Origin: a virus
IMG/VR virus record: IMGVR_UViG_3300046694_000329
Span: 1 to 53,228 of that record
Direction: 5' to 3' (one strand)
DNA length: 53,228 bases
Shown: positions 23,257 to 32,287 of the stretch, one piece after another
How the letters are laid out: each line of letters starts with the position of its first letter
Numbering within the stretch: position 1 is the first letter of the stretch
The notes under the pieces: generated by a model
What the model saw: only the letters and a program-made list of their open reading frames with translations
Database searches by the model: none
What the model was told of the DNA's origin: nothing
Position numbers and translations under genes: made by a program

Positions 23257-24416
23257 GACCAGGGTACCGTGCTTTCCGTGAGCGCTTCCCAAAGTGCCTT
23301 CGCCCCTGCGTCGCTCATCTCCGCACTGGCGGCCGTGAACTCGTAACCGACGAAATAGCCGACTGCAGCGACGACCGCGAGAATCCCGCCGTACGACGTC
23401 CTGATCGTGTTCTGCGGCGCCGCGAACGTGCCCGAGAATTTTTCCTGCAGAGTGAACACAGTGATCGTCGATGCGGTCAGGTTCGTCCGAATCCCGACGA
23501 GCTGCTGCGTGGACGCGGCTACATTGACGAGATCGCTGGTCGCGCCCGCCACGAGTCTAAGCTTACCAGTCGTGTTGTAGCGCAGTTCGACGTTGTTGCC
23601 CTTGAGCATGACGTCGCGCACCGCCGCCGGCGCGGCTGGGATGTCGAGTCCGCCGATGAGGAACGTGCTGGTGAGCGACGCGTTGGGCGCAGTCGTGGTG
23701 TTGGAGAAGCTCGAGTTGGCGGTGCCGTCGATGCCACGCACTGCGACGTGCGTGAACCCTGGTACTGCGCTCTGGAACGTTGTCCAGTTCGCCGGCGCGA
23801 GCGTGATTCCACCGATGGGGTCGGTCGCGTTACCCGAGGCTTGCTGGAACAGCCATAGGCTCGCCGGCGATACGTTCGGATAGTTCGCGCGACCGATCGC
23901 CACCTGGTAGGCATTGAAGTCCGCCCACTGCGTCGCCGTCGATGGAAAACGCCAGCCCTTGGCAGCGTCTCGGTCCACGAGCTTGACGGTCGTATTCTCG
24001 CTGTCGTTGACGGTCGGCGCATTATCCGCAGCCATGCTCACCGTGGTTGTTGCGGTCAGCGCGGAGCCACCGCTGGTGCACGTGATCGTGATGGTCGGCG
24101 CGCCACCCGGCGCCATGGTCACGCGCGTTGCAGTGACGACCTGGCCAACCACGCCGATCGACCACCCGGTTCCGACGCTGGACACGTAGGTCAGCGAGGC
24201 GTCGAGCGTCACGGTCACGACAACGTTGAGCGCGTCGACTGCTCCGATGTTGCCGGGTGACACGATCATCCCGAAGGACACCACCGTGATGACCGGGTCG
24301 ACCGATTCTCCGATCGCGACAGAGAGCGTGGTCGTCGCAGATCCCGAACGCAGGACGATCGCGGAGTCGGGGTCCGCGAGAAGCGAAAATCCTACGTTAG
24401 ATTCGAGCACCTTCAT
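23253..24416 (-). CDS. Tail adhesin-like protein with Ig-like and LamG-like domains (387 aa)
   Basis: Residues ~25-140 are an Ig-like/DUF11-type beta domain (SFGMIVSPGNIGAVDALNVVVTV). Residues ~190-380 are a LamG/concanavalin-like domain: WLFQQASGNATDPIGG, then FLIGGLDIP, and a closing helix AGAKALWEALTE. It follows the gp47-like gene at 24424, where Mu has gp48 and tail fibre genes, so it is probably a receptor-binding or baseplate-attached protein. Confidence 0.6.
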   Translation of the reverse strand: MKVLESNVGFSLLADPDSAIVLRSGSATTTLSVAIGESVDPVITVVSFGMIVSPGNIGAVDALNVVVTVTLDASLTYVSSVGTGWSIGVVGQVVTATRVTMAPGGAPTITITCTSGGSALTATTTVSMAADNAPTVNDSENTTVKLVDRDAAKGWRFPSTATQWADFNAYQVAIGRANYPNVSPASLWLFQQASGNATDPIGGITLAPANWTTFQSAVPGFTHVAVRGIDGTANSSFSNTTTAPNASLTSTFLIGGLDIPAAPAAVRDVMLKGNNVELRYNTTGKLRLVAGATSDLVNVAASTQQLVGIRTNLTASTITVFTLQEKFSGTFAAPQNTIRTSYGGILAVVAAVGYFVGYEFTAASAEMSDAGAKALWEALTESTVPWS

Positions 24417-24423
24417 CGACCCC

Positions 24424-25974
24424 TTATCCCCTTCGCACCAGGACGGCGCCCGGCGTCACATAGTGGATTTGGCCATCGAGCGGGAACGCATCATCAACCG
24501 CCTCGTAGTCGGCGGCAGGCGTGATCACAGTGGCGTTCCGTACGCCCGCCTTGTAGGTGGCGATCTTGAACAGGACCGCGCGGACGATCGCGCCCGACCA
24601 CGAAGGGCCGTTGGACGAGTTGTAGACCCCGGCGGGGTTCGCGGGGCCGATACCTTCGGCGAGGATATCGAGCCCGACGATCGAGATCCCGGTCGAGGCC
24701 GCTACGCTGGCGGGGATCGGCGTCAGGCCGCGGCCGGCATAGACGATCTCGCCGTTGAGGTGGGCTACGATCGCGTCCCTGACCGGGGTCGTCATGGGGC
24801 CGCCGCTGTAGATTTTGTCCGTCGCCGCCGGAGCGATGGGTGGAACCTTCTCGAGGATGACGGCATCCGCTGCAGCGAGCGACTCGATCTTGTATTCTGC
24901 GCCATCCTGCGCTGACGCCACGGCGCCGAACACCAGCCGGTGGCCGGCGCGCAGCGAGGCCGGCAACGCGGCAGCGAATTGCAGCTTGCGCGCAACGCCG
25001 GCGGCCTGCCAGGTCAGCACCGTGGGCACGACAGAATCATCCCAGTCGAAGGCGAACGCGGCCTGGCCGTTGGCCGTGAGTGTGATTTCGATGCTGCGTG
25101 GGTCGGCGATCGTGGTCAGCACGCGCAGCCCGCCGCCGGTCCCCGAGATCTGGAACGGGGCCTGGGTCTGGATGTACGCCTTCACGGAGTCCCGGTCGAG
25201 CGTGGTCAGCGACCGGGCGGTGCCCGTGCCGTTGTAGAACCCCACGACGTCGATCGTGCCGCGACCGGCGCGGTTCGGATAGGCGAATGCGGCCGTGACC
25301 GTGTTGAGCGACGCGAGCGCCCACTTCACGAAGTCGGCCTGATTGCCGCCACTCGGCGACTGCGAGAACGTCGAGAGGACGCGAGCGCGGTAGGACCCGA
25401 ACTGCTCGGAGTCGAACCCGTCCTCGTCGAGCGCCTTCTGCAAAACCACCGAGGTCTGGATGCCGCTCGGGGTCGCCACGAAGTTGAGGATCTGACCGGC
25501 ATCGAGCCGGGTCTGTGAGCCCACCGAGCCGTTGAGCTCGGACGCCACGATGTCGGCGTCGACGAACGAGTCCGGGTCCGAGATGATCCCCGGGATCGTC
25601 ACGTTGCTTGCTAGCTCGAACAGGAGCCCGGTGGTGTCGTGGCGCAGCAGCACGCCGATCGCCGCCGTCGAGGTGGCGGCGCCGCGCACGCGACCTGCGG
25701 CCGACTTGCGCGATGGCGTTGCCGCCTTGCGCGCGACCCCGGTGGCGTCACCCCAGTTGTTGATCGGAGGCCCGTCACCGGCGGTGATCGGATGGGCGTC
25801 GCGCGAGACGCCGTCGACGTGGGCGTGGATCTGCGTGACCGCCGCGGCCAGGTAGGTCGAGCGCCGGCCGTGATAGCTGCGCCGCGAGGAGAAGTCCCGG
25901 GTTGGGAACAGCGCGCGGCCGAGCGCCACGATGAGATCGCGGGTCTCGGAGAGCGATGGGATCCTGAATGGCAT
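24424..25974 (-). CDS. Baseplate J/gp47-like wedge protein (516 aa)
   Basis: The protein matches the baseplate J (Mu gp47, P2 J) pattern: an N-terminal LIVALGRALFPTRDF region, the block IHAHVDGVSRDAHPITAGDG, then GATGVARKAATP with SGxxGxxxxAG-like repeats, and a long strand-rich C-terminus with AVVAYPNRAG-like elements and GLTPIPASV. It builds the wedge arms of a contractile baseplate. It lies directly after the gp46-like gene, the same order as in Mu. Confidence 0.8.
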   Translation of the reverse strand: MPFRIPSLSETRDLIVALGRALFPTRDFSSRRSYHGRRSTYLAAAVTQIHAHVDGVSRDAHPITAGDGPPINNWGDATGVARKAATPSRKSAAGRVRGAATSTAAIGVLLRHDTTGLLFELASNVTIPGIISDPDSFVDADIVASELNGSVGSQTRLDAGQILNFVATPSGIQTSVVLQKALDEDGFDSEQFGSYRARVLSTFSQSPSGGNQADFVKWALASLNTVTAAFAYPNRAGRGTIDVVGFYNGTGTARSLTTLDRDSVKAYIQTQAPFQISGTGGGLRVLTTIADPRSIEITLTANGQAAFAFDWDDSVVPTVLTWQAAGVARKLQFAAALPASLRAGHRLVFGAVASAQDGAEYKIESLAAADAVILEKVPPIAPAATDKIYSGGPMTTPVRDAIVAHLNGEIVYAGRGLTPIPASVAASTGISIVGLDILAEGIGPANPAGVYNSSNGPSWSGAIVRAVLFKIATYKAGVRNATVITPAADYEAVDDAFPLDGQIHYVTPGAVLVRRG

Positions 25975-25977
25975 CGA

Positions 25978-26433
25978 TCACCCTGTCCGGTGGATGAGGT
26001 CAACCGTCGAGCCGCTCGCGAGATCCGTGAACGACGTGCGCACGAGGAGGCGGCCGGCCTGGTCGCGCAGGATGCTGCCGTCGGAGTCGTGGACGTCGAC
26101 CCGGAAGTCCGAGATCCGGCCGGCGGCCCGCAGGACCTCGCCGACCCGGAGCGTCTCCTCGCGAACGTCCTCGGGGGTCACGGGATCCCCGTTGCGCATC
26201 TTCTCCGCGATCGTGGTCCCGTCCGCCGGATCGAACGGCGAAGCGCCGTGCTCGAGCGCGATCATCAGGAGCATCGTCGTGCGCGAGTCGACCACCTCTG
26301 ACCATTCGCCGGTCGAGGTGCGGACGTAATCACCGGAGATCGGATCGATCTCCTGGTCGACCGACGACATCGGCGAGTCCGGGTCGGGCACAAACGAGTA
26401 CCCGGAGCCGAAGGTCGACGAGGTGGCCACCAT
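25978..26433 (-). CDS. Mu gp46-like baseplate protein (gpW/gp25 group, 151 aa)
   Basis: The motif VVDSRTTMLLMIALEHGASPFDP resembles the gp46 family conserved core (LASAVLISLFTDRRA-like region), and the C-terminal half alternates strands (RISDFRVDVHDSDGSILR). Position between the spike (26466) and the gp47-like protein (24424) matches Mu gene order and supports the call more than sequence alone does. It would form part of the baseplate wedge near the sheath. Confidence 0.7.
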   Translation of the reverse strand: MVATSSTFGSGYSFVPDPDSPMSSVDQEIDPISGDYVRTSTGEWSEVVDSRTTMLLMIALEHGASPFDPADGTTIAEKMRNGDPVTPEDVREETLRVGEVLRAAGRISDFRVDVHDSDGSILRDQAGRLLVRTSFTDLASGSTVDLIHRTG

Positions 26434-26465
26434 GGGTCCGTGTTACCTGAATGCCATGGCCCGGT

Positions 26466-27038
26466 CTACTGGGCCTTGAGCACCGCGGTCCCGGTCGGCG
26501 TGGTAACCGTCGCGGCCGGAACGGCGGATACCACCGAGGCAGCGCCGGCCGTAATGCCAGCGACAACATGGGTGTGCGTGTTGAATGCGGTCCGAAGCGA
26601 GTTGTAATCGGCTAGCGTCGGAAGCTTCAGGGCGGTGCCGCCCGGTGCACGGATCTCCGCCGTACCGTCCGGCTTGCACAGAATGATCACCGCGCGATTG
26701 CACATCGCGGTCTCGCCCTGGTTGAGTGCGGCCACGGTCGCGCGCAGCTCCTCGTCGCGGGTTCCGATGATCACCGGATTGGACGAGCCGCCTGGGAACA
26801 CGACGATCACCTCGGCGTTCGCGCCGGGTTTGGGCCGCGAGTAGAACCCCAGCGTGCCGAACACCTCGGCGTCGCGGGCCTCCCTCGTCACATTGTCGAT
26901 CAGGAGGTGTCCGAGGGCCTGCCAGAACGCGCCCTCGGTCAACTTGACCCCCATCCGCCGAATCATGCCCAGCATGCTTCGGGACTCGGGTGAGGTCTCG
27001 TCGCGATAGTCGCGCGTCGTGTTGTCGGTCTTGCTCAC
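26466..27038 (-). CDS. Mu gp45-like tail spike / baseplate assembly protein (190 aa)
   Basis: GTG 27038 overlaps the preceding stop. The N-terminal ~75 residues are helical; then comes an OB-fold-like block (DAEVFGTLGFYSRPKPGANAEVIVVFPGGSSNPVIIGTRDEE), followed by a short repetitive beta-helix with ILCKPDGTAEIRAPG and a His-Thr-His segment typical of metal-binding spike tips. Mu gp45 forms the membrane-piercing trimer. The C-terminal Ala/Val/Thr tail is the tip of the spike. Confidence 0.8.
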   Translation of the reverse strand: MSKTDNTTRDYRDETSPESRSMLGMIRRMGVKLTEGAFWQALGHLLIDNVTREARDAEVFGTLGFYSRPKPGANAEVIVVFPGGSSNPVIIGTRDEELRATVAALNQGETAMCNRAVIILCKPDGTAEIRAPGGTALKLPTLADYNSLRTAFNTHTHVVAGITAGAASVVSAVPAATVTTPTGTAVLKAQ

Positions 27039-28174
27039 AGGATGATCTCCGTCCCGGTCGGAACCATATGCATCGTGGTGGTCTCGCCCTGATCGCGGTT
27101 CGAGCTGTACGCGCAGCTGACGATCAGATAGGTGTCGTCGAGCTCGAGCTCCTCGTCGACCACGCGCGCTACGGTGTTCGGCGCGAACAGGGTTGGTGGT
27201 CCGCCGTTGTCGAGGAACTGGCCGTGCAGCGGGGCTTCGATGCTGACCAGGTGGCGCTTGTAGTCGCGCCGCGCCTGCTCGTTGGCCGCGACCCGAGAGG
27301 CATCTCCGTAGCTCTCGAAGTCGCGCTCGGGCATGAACATCCGCTTGGGGTGAATGAAGTCACGGCCCGTGCCGTCGATCTTGTTGGAGAAATTGTCGTA
27401 GACCACGCCGCGCCGGTCGGTCACGTTCGAGCCGTAGTCGTGCGGCGTGGCGCCGCCGACGCCGCCGCACATGATCAGGGAGTAGCGATCGCCATCGTCC
27501 TCGGTGATCGTCAGGTCCTTGACGGTGGCCTCCATGCTCGAGCCCGTCTTGACGTGGGCGAGCAGGTACTGCGGTTGCTGGTTGTGGTGCGGCTTGCCGA
27601 CGATGATCTCCTTGCCGTCCGCCGACGACCACCACAGCACGCCGGCGCGCGCGGCGATCTCGTGCATGACCTGCGAGCGCTTCTCGCCGGGGTGCACGAT
27701 GCCGCGGCGGGGCACGCGCACGTTGATCGCGAAGGTCGGCTCGGCGCCGGCGGCCACGCGCTTGCCCTTGCCGACCCGGAGCTTGCGGTTGCGGGCATCG
27801 GACAGCGAGATCGATCCGAACCACGGATCGGCGAGTGACCTGAACGCCTGCAGGATCGTCATGCCGCTGTAGTCGATCGAGGGCGCGCTCTCGTCAACCA
27901 GCCGGCCGGCCCGGTCCCGGCCGCTGATCACCATCGTGCCCGCCTTGGAGGACTTCTGGCGACGGTCTACGAACCCCCGGACGATGGGCGTGCCGTCGAT
28001 CTCGATCTGCACATCGGAGTCGCGGCGCAGGAGGTTCCACGCCTGGGCGTCGAACGGCCGGCGGAGCTCGAACTGGTCCGCCGGGGTGATCATCGACGAG
28101 TCGACGTGGTAGCCGGTCCAGCCGCCAATCACGGCTCCGTTGGTCACGATGCGGATGACATGCGAGGCGCCCAT
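27035..28174 (-). CDS. Mu gp44-like baseplate hub protein (379 aa)
   Basis: The N-terminus IRIVTNGAVIGGWTGYHVDSSM followed by FELRRPFDAQAW is the usual start of phage late-control-D/gp44 hub proteins, and VEIDGTPIVRGFVDRR-like and ISGRDRAGRLVDESAP blocks follow. The C-terminal domain carries GGGDGDRYSL-like and AWARRRAG-like segments of the hub family. It forms the central hub beneath the tail tube. The start at ATG 28174 shares one base with the upstream TGA; a longer extension to 28435 is a shadow. Confidence 0.8.
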   Translation of the reverse strand: MGASHVIRIVTNGAVIGGWTGYHVDSSMITPADQFELRRPFDAQAWNLLRRDSDVQIEIDGTPIVRGFVDRRQKSSKAGTMVISGRDRAGRLVDESAPSIDYSGMTILQAFRSLADPWFGSISLSDARNRKLRVGKGKRVAAGAEPTFAINVRVPRRGIVHPGEKRSQVMHEIAARAGVLWWSSADGKEIIVGKPHHNQQPQYLLAHVKTGSSMEATVKDLTITEDDGDRYSLIMCGGVGGATPHDYGSNVTDRRGVVYDNFSNKIDGTGRDFIHPKRMFMPERDFESYGDASRVAANEQARRDYKRHLVSIEAPLHGQFLDNGGPPTLFAPNTVARVVDEELELDDTYLIVSCAYSSNRDQGETTTMHMVPTGTEIIL

Positions 28175-29427
28175 CAGAACGAGGCCGCCGGCCGCGTGGG
28201 CATCCTGTAGTCCCCGGGCGGCAGCCATCCGGGGGTCGAGATGTCGTTGATCTCCGCGACCTGGCGGGCGCGGTCGGTTGCCTCGGCGCCGCCGTAGACG
28301 CGCGCACAGAGCGGCAGGAGCGCCGTGGGCTGCAGGATCCGCATCACGAACAGCGCAGGGGCCTCGGAGGTCGCCGCCGCCATGGCGGAGCGCACGGCGT
28401 CGCCGAGTAGGATTGCCGACCGGTACACCGGCCACAGCGTGAGGTCGTCCTCGAACCCACCCACCGCGATCATGGTTGCGATGTTGTCGGAGATGCGCGC
28501 GCCGTCGATCGCGATCTTGCGGTTCGGGACGTCGCCCTCGTTCCAGCTGGCGACCGCGACCCGCGCGTCGATGGTGGTCGTCGCGAAGTTCCCCGCCGAC
28601 ACTTCAGCGCTCGACACCGCGGCGAGGTTCGCCGACGGGTCGCCCAGCGCCTCACCGATTGGTATGACCACATCCTGGGCCGCGCCGCCCGCCGACAGAA
28701 TCAGGGGGCGCAGGGAGGCCGCCGCGGAGGACAGGCCGAACTCGGTGATGATCGGGATGGCGGAGATGGCGGATACCTCGCGGGCCACCGAGTCTGCGTT
28801 CTCCTTAACGGCACCGACGATCTTGTCGACCAAGGCGGCAGACGTCGAGGTCGCCAGATCGATCTTGCCGCGCACCTGAGCGGGCGAGATCCCGCTCACC
28901 CCTCCGGGCAGTCTGGACATCACGGCGACCGCCGCCGGGCCGGAGATCTGCAGCTTGCCGATGTCGGAGAGATCCCGGTCGAGGGCAGCCGCGGCAGCCG
29001 ACACCGCGCTGACCCCGGACGCCGCGCTCGTGCCGGCCGTCGCCGGGGTAACGGCAACGTCATCCGACTCCTTGATGAACTCGCACTCCGCTGAGATCAC
29101 GGAGTTTTCGTCGATCTCGGACATGAACTCCGCGACCGAGGCCACGAACCGGCCGAGCACCGGGTGCTGAAAGACCGCCGTCTCGCCGGTGTTCTTGGCC
29201 GCCTCGAGCGCGCGCGCGGATTCGAGCGCGTCGGGCGCGCCGGGAAAGTCGTCGAACTGGACCCGGCAACGCACGCGCACGACCCGGAGGCCGCGGTCCT
29301 GGACCGGATGATTGTCGCCGGATGACAACTCGTGCACGACCTGGGTCCGCCCGCCGTCCGTGTGGACCTGCGAGGCGAACAGCCGAATGCGGCCCCAGCT
29401 GCATTCGAGGAGCTCGGAGGGAATCAT
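28174..29427 (-). CDS. DNA circularisation N-domain / Mu gp43-like tail protein (417 aa)
   Basis: The first ~100 residues (ELLECSWGRIRLFASQVHTDGGR, HELSSGDNHPVQDRGLRVVRVRCRVQF) match the DNA_circ_N domain found in Mu gpN (gp43). The rest is a long Ala/Ser/Val-rich helical region. In Mu this protein is a tail tube-baseplate component; the circularisation name is historical. It follows the tape measure directly with an ATGA-type overlap. Confidence 0.8.
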   Translation of the reverse strand: MIPSELLECSWGRIRLFASQVHTDGGRTQVVHELSSGDNHPVQDRGLRVVRVRCRVQFDDFPGAPDALESARALEAAKNTGETAVFQHPVLGRFVASVAEFMSEIDENSVISAECEFIKESDDVAVTPATAGTSAASGVSAVSAAAAALDRDLSDIGKLQISGPAAVAVMSRLPGGVSGISPAQVRGKIDLATSTSAALVDKIVGAVKENADSVAREVSAISAIPIITEFGLSSAAASLRPLILSAGGAAQDVVIPIGEALGDPSANLAAVSSAEVSAGNFATTTIDARVAVASWNEGDVPNRKIAIDGARISDNIATMIAVGGFEDDLTLWPVYRSAILLGDAVRSAMAAATSEAPALFVMRILQPTALLPLCARVYGGAEATDRARQVAEINDISTPGWLPPGDYRMPTRPAASF

Positions 29428-31178
29428 CGGCGCCTCGCATTGGTCGCGCCGTGCACTGCCGAGGAGACCTTGTTGCCATCCATGTTGACGACCGGAGGCG
29501 TCGCGCTGACCGCGCGTGCGATCGCTTCGGCGAGCCTACGGACGGTCTCCTCGGCCAGCTTGGTCTCGTACTTCTCGGTCGGGTTGTAGCCGAATCCCTT
29601 CGGGCTGCGTTCGTCTTCGATCTCACTGCGCAGTCTCCTGAGCCGCTCGGTGGTGATCTCGCCGGATCGCCCAGCGAGATAATCGACTCCAGCACCGGAT
29701 CCCGGCATTGCGCGATGATCGGGACCGTATGGCATCGCCACGCGCAGGGCACGCCTGATCGACTCATCGGTCGCGCCGAAGTCGTTCTCTGCGCCCATGA
29801 TCTGGTCGATCGCCTTGTTGTACTGGGCGTCGCGCGCAAGAATCTGAGCTCTCTTTCTGTCACCCTGCTCGGCGGTAAGTCCGTAGTCTCCATAATGACC
29901 CTGGAGAATTGACCTCTCCATGTCGGAATCTTCGTAGTGGCTACCACCGGTGATGGCATTCTTGGCCTTCGCCACCATGTGGATGAACGCGGAGAACGCG
30001 TCGGACACCCTGCCCACGGCGCCCATCAGGGCCGGCATCGCATCCGCCATACGCTGGATGCCTCCCACGATCTGCTCGACGCGCTCCGGCGTCAGCGCCT
30101 GAGCGAAGGCGTTTTTCATTTTCTCGACAGCTCGATCGATTCGCCCCGAAGTCGATTCGGTGAAGGTTCCGAGGTCGCCGGTCACCACGCCGTTCATCTT
30201 GCCGGCCTCGATCAGCTTCTGGTACTCGTCATTGGCCATGACGAGGAGCTGGTAGAAGCGCTCACCCTCGGTGCGGCCGAACGCCTTGATCAGTGCCTCG
30301 CGGTCGAGCTTGAGCTTTGAATTTCTGATCTTGTTGAAGATGTGATCGAAGGTGTCGAGGTCGGTCTTACTGCCAGGCTTGAACACCTCGACGCCGAACT
30401 TGCGGAACTTCGAGGCGTGCTGCGGCAGTGACCGCAGGATACGAAGCACGCCGGTTCCGGCCTCGGAGGCGGAGCCGAATCCTCGACGAGCTACCTGCAT
30501 CATCGCGCCGAGCTGGATCGCGCCCTGCCGACCGGTCACCCCAAATTGCGAGTAGACCGGGCCGAGCGCGACCAGCTCTTTCGACAGCTCCTTGAAGTGG
30601 ATCGAGCCGTCCTTGGCCTGGTTGATCAGCCCGCCGATGGTGTCCTCGAGATCGGTCGGCGCGACCTTCATGTTCTCGGTGAGCGTGAACATCAGCTGAG
30701 CCATGTCATTCACGTCCGCGCCGGATGCCTGCGCCGCGCGTGCAATCAGCTGCATCTTCTCCATGGTGAAGGCCCCGGCGCCGGCAAGGTCGGCGTAGGC
30801 GCGGCCCGCCTTGAGCACCTCCATGGCGCCCAGTCCGGTCTCGTCGGAGATCCTGCGGATGCCCTTGCCGATCCCCTCCATCTCGTTCGGCATCTTGCGG
30901 AGGTCGATACCGAACCGGATCAGCTCCTTGTTGAAGTCAAACACCTGCTTGGTCTGATCGACCAGCATATCGATCCCGCGCATCGCGAGCTGACTGGCAA
31001 CACCGCCGATGGCGGACCCGACCGCGAGCGACCTTGCGTCGGGGTCCTTCGACCTCTTCGGGTTCATCAGACCGGTCGTCTGGTGAACGAAGCCCTGGAC
31101 CATCTTGAGCGCGGCCCGGAGCCCGGTCGGAAGGGCGCTCGGGTCTGCCTTGATCTTGATCTCGGCCGTCGCGGTCAT
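29424..31178 (-). CDS. Tail tape-measure protein (584 aa)
   Basis: The sequence is long, Ala/Gly/Lys-rich and mostly helical. It begins AEIKIKADPSALPTGLRAALKMV and contains the tape-measure core (LVALGPVYSQFGVTGRQGAIQLG, GKMNGVVTGDLGTFTESTSGR). The C-terminal ~180 residues are charged helices. At ~1.5 angstrom per residue it predicts a short contractile tail of roughly 90 nm. ATG 31178 overlaps the stop of the frameshift product upstream (ATGA at 31175-31178). Confidence 0.85.
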   Translation of the reverse strand: MTATAEIKIKADPSALPTGLRAALKMVQGFVHQTTGLMNPKRSKDPDARSLAVGSAIGGVASQLAMRGIDMLVDQTKQVFDFNKELIRFGIDLRKMPNEMEGIGKGIRRISDETGLGAMEVLKAGRAYADLAGAGAFTMEKMQLIARAAQASGADVNDMAQLMFTLTENMKVAPTDLEDTIGGLINQAKDGSIHFKELSKELVALGPVYSQFGVTGRQGAIQLGAMMQVARRGFGSASEAGTGVLRILRSLPQHASKFRKFGVEVFKPGSKTDLDTFDHIFNKIRNSKLKLDREALIKAFGRTEGERFYQLLVMANDEYQKLIEAGKMNGVVTGDLGTFTESTSGRIDRAVEKMKNAFAQALTPERVEQIVGGIQRMADAMPALMGAVGRVSDAFSAFIHMVAKAKNAITGGSHYEDSDMERSILQGHYGDYGLTAEQGDRKRAQILARDAQYNKAIDQIMGAENDFGATDESIRRALRVAMPYGPDHRAMPGSGAGVDYLAGRSGEITTERLRRLRSEIEDERSPKGFGYNPTEKYETKLAEETVRRLAEAIARAVSATPPVVNMDGNKVSSAVHGATNARRR

Positions 31179-31860
31179 GTGGCGCTCCCATCAAAGGCCG
31201 AATTGACAAAGCGACGCACGCCGGGCGGCGGCGCGTCGTCGTCGGATCGCCTGGAGTGGCTCTCCTCTACGGTTGGGAAGTGGCGGGCTCCGATGGCCCA
31301 CTGGATGGCGGCGTCGTCGGTAAGCTCGCAGGCGGGGCGTCCGTAGTAGCAAGATAGTTCGACAGCGAAACGACACCGAAGGTACGGAGCATCGCCGGAC
31401 TTTTTTTTTCATGCGCCCGACGGATCGCGTCGAACTCCTCGACCGACAGGGGGAACGAGAGCGGGTTGAGCCGCTCGCGCACGTCCGTGTAGACCGCGCT
31501 GCAGGCTGCGATCATCTCGAGGTCGAGCGCAAGCCATTGGTCCTGCGTTCCGGCGCGGACGTCGAGGCTGTCGGGATCCCGGACTGCCCAGGCGAGCGTG
31601 AGCGCCGCGCGCCGGTTGTCGTAGGTCGCGCCGTTGAGCGCCGTGGGCGCGATCTTGAGCGCATCCATGGCGGCGTAGACCGCGCCCTCGATCTCGTCGA
31701 CGACCATCTCGCCCGCCAGCTCGACCCACACGCGGCCCAGGATCGGCATCGTGACGTGCTCGCCGCGCGGCGTGGCGGCGCGGGCGCGCGAAAGCATCGT
31801 GTCCGCCGCGGTCGATGCGGCGGACTTCGCCTCGGCCTGCTTGCGGACCAGGAGGGTCAC
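31175..31860 (-). CDS. Tail assembly chaperone fusion produced by -1 frameshift (gpGT-like)
   Basis: From the A9 run the -1 frame stays open for ~76 codons and stops at 31175-31177, exactly overlapping the tape-measure start. The extension reads like a real domain: LRCRFAVELSCYYGR, then ELTDDAAIQWAIGARHF and a charged C-terminus. The zero frame instead runs into Pro/Ser-rich sequence and stops 92 bases earlier. The arrangement equals the lambda G/GT and Mu gp41/gp41' frameshift. Confidence 0.75.
31267..31860 (-). CDS. Tail assembly chaperone, zero-frame product (Mu gp41-like, 197 aa)
   Basis: GTG 31860 overlaps the tube gene stop. The first ~100 residues are helical with AAxxMLSRARAATPRG, EVVVDEIEGAVYAAMDAL and TDVRERLNPLSFPLSVEEFD. 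It lies between tube and tape-measure genes, the conserved slot of the tail chaperones gpG/gpGT (Mu gp41/gp41'). Near its end the mRNA has an A9 run (31401-31409) at which a -1 slip gives a longer product. Zero-frame translation ends at 31267 after ~45 further codons rich in Pro/Ser. Confidence 0.75.
   Translation of the reverse strand: MTLLVRKQAEAKSAASTAADTMLSRARAATPRGEHVTMPILGRVWVELAGEMVVDEIEGAVYAAMDALKIAPTALNGATYDNRRAALTLAWAVRDPDSLDVRAGTQDQWLALDLEMIAACSAVYTDVRERLNPLSFPLSVEEFDAIRRAHEKKSPAMLRTFGVVSLSNYLATTDAPPASLPTTPPSSGPSEPATSQP
31401..31409 (-). promoter_or_regulatory. Slippery A9 site for programmed -1 frameshift
   Basis: On the coding strand the zero frame reads GAA AAA AAA AGT; re-pairing one base back on AAA AAA gives AAG TCC and enters the extension frame. 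It is the only run of nine identical bases I see in the structural genes. A downstream stem was not established. Confidence 0.7.
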
Positions 31861-32276
31861 TGGTCGTTGATCCTCGAGAGCGCCGCCAGCTCGATCTCGT
31901 CCTCGCACGCGCCCTGATCGTCCTGCGAGGAATCGGTCTTGCTGACACGAAAGAGGAAGTTTCGGATGCGGCCGTCATCCTCGTCCTCGATCGTGAGCGT
32001 GCCGATCTTCCGGGTCTCCTTGGCGTAGTCCCAATCGACCTCGGGAAGCTGCCCGGCGGTGCGCACGGCGGTCATCGTGATCTTGTGGCCGCCTTGCTTC
32101 TGGCGCCAGCCGGCGCCGCCGGCCACGCCGACCGTGGTGATCACCTCGACCGAGCCGTCCTCTTTGACGTCAACTTTCTTGATCGTCAGGAGCTGCTTGG
32201 ACGCGCCTCGAGGACCAGGAAGATCGACGGTGATCTTGCTGTTCGAGACGAAATTTGCGGGGACTGGTCCAGCCAT
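31857..32276 (-). CDS. Tail tube protein (139 aa)
   Basis: The protein fits Mu gp40/phage tube proteins: an Asn-Phe-Val-Ser start, LDLPGPRGASKQLLTIKKVDVKEDGSVEVI, and a C-terminal TIEDEDDGRIRNFLFRVSK. It has the short, beta-rich composition of a tube subunit that stacks inside the sheath. It is directly downstream of the sheath gene and upstream of the chaperones, the normal myovirus order. Confidence 0.8.
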   Translation of the reverse strand: MAGPVPANFVSNSKITVDLPGPRGASKQLLTIKKVDVKEDGSVEVITTVGVAGGAGWRQKQGGHKITMTAVRTAGQLPEVDWDYAKETRKIGTLTIEDEDDGRIRNFLFRVSKTDSSQDDQGACEDEIELAALSRINDQ

Positions 32277-32287
32277 GGGAGCGCTCC

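Noticed and set aside
31191-31412. Separate +1-frame gene after the A9 run
   Set aside because: The -1 frame gives a better protein and stops exactly on the tape-measure ATG; the +1 frame is Arg-rich.
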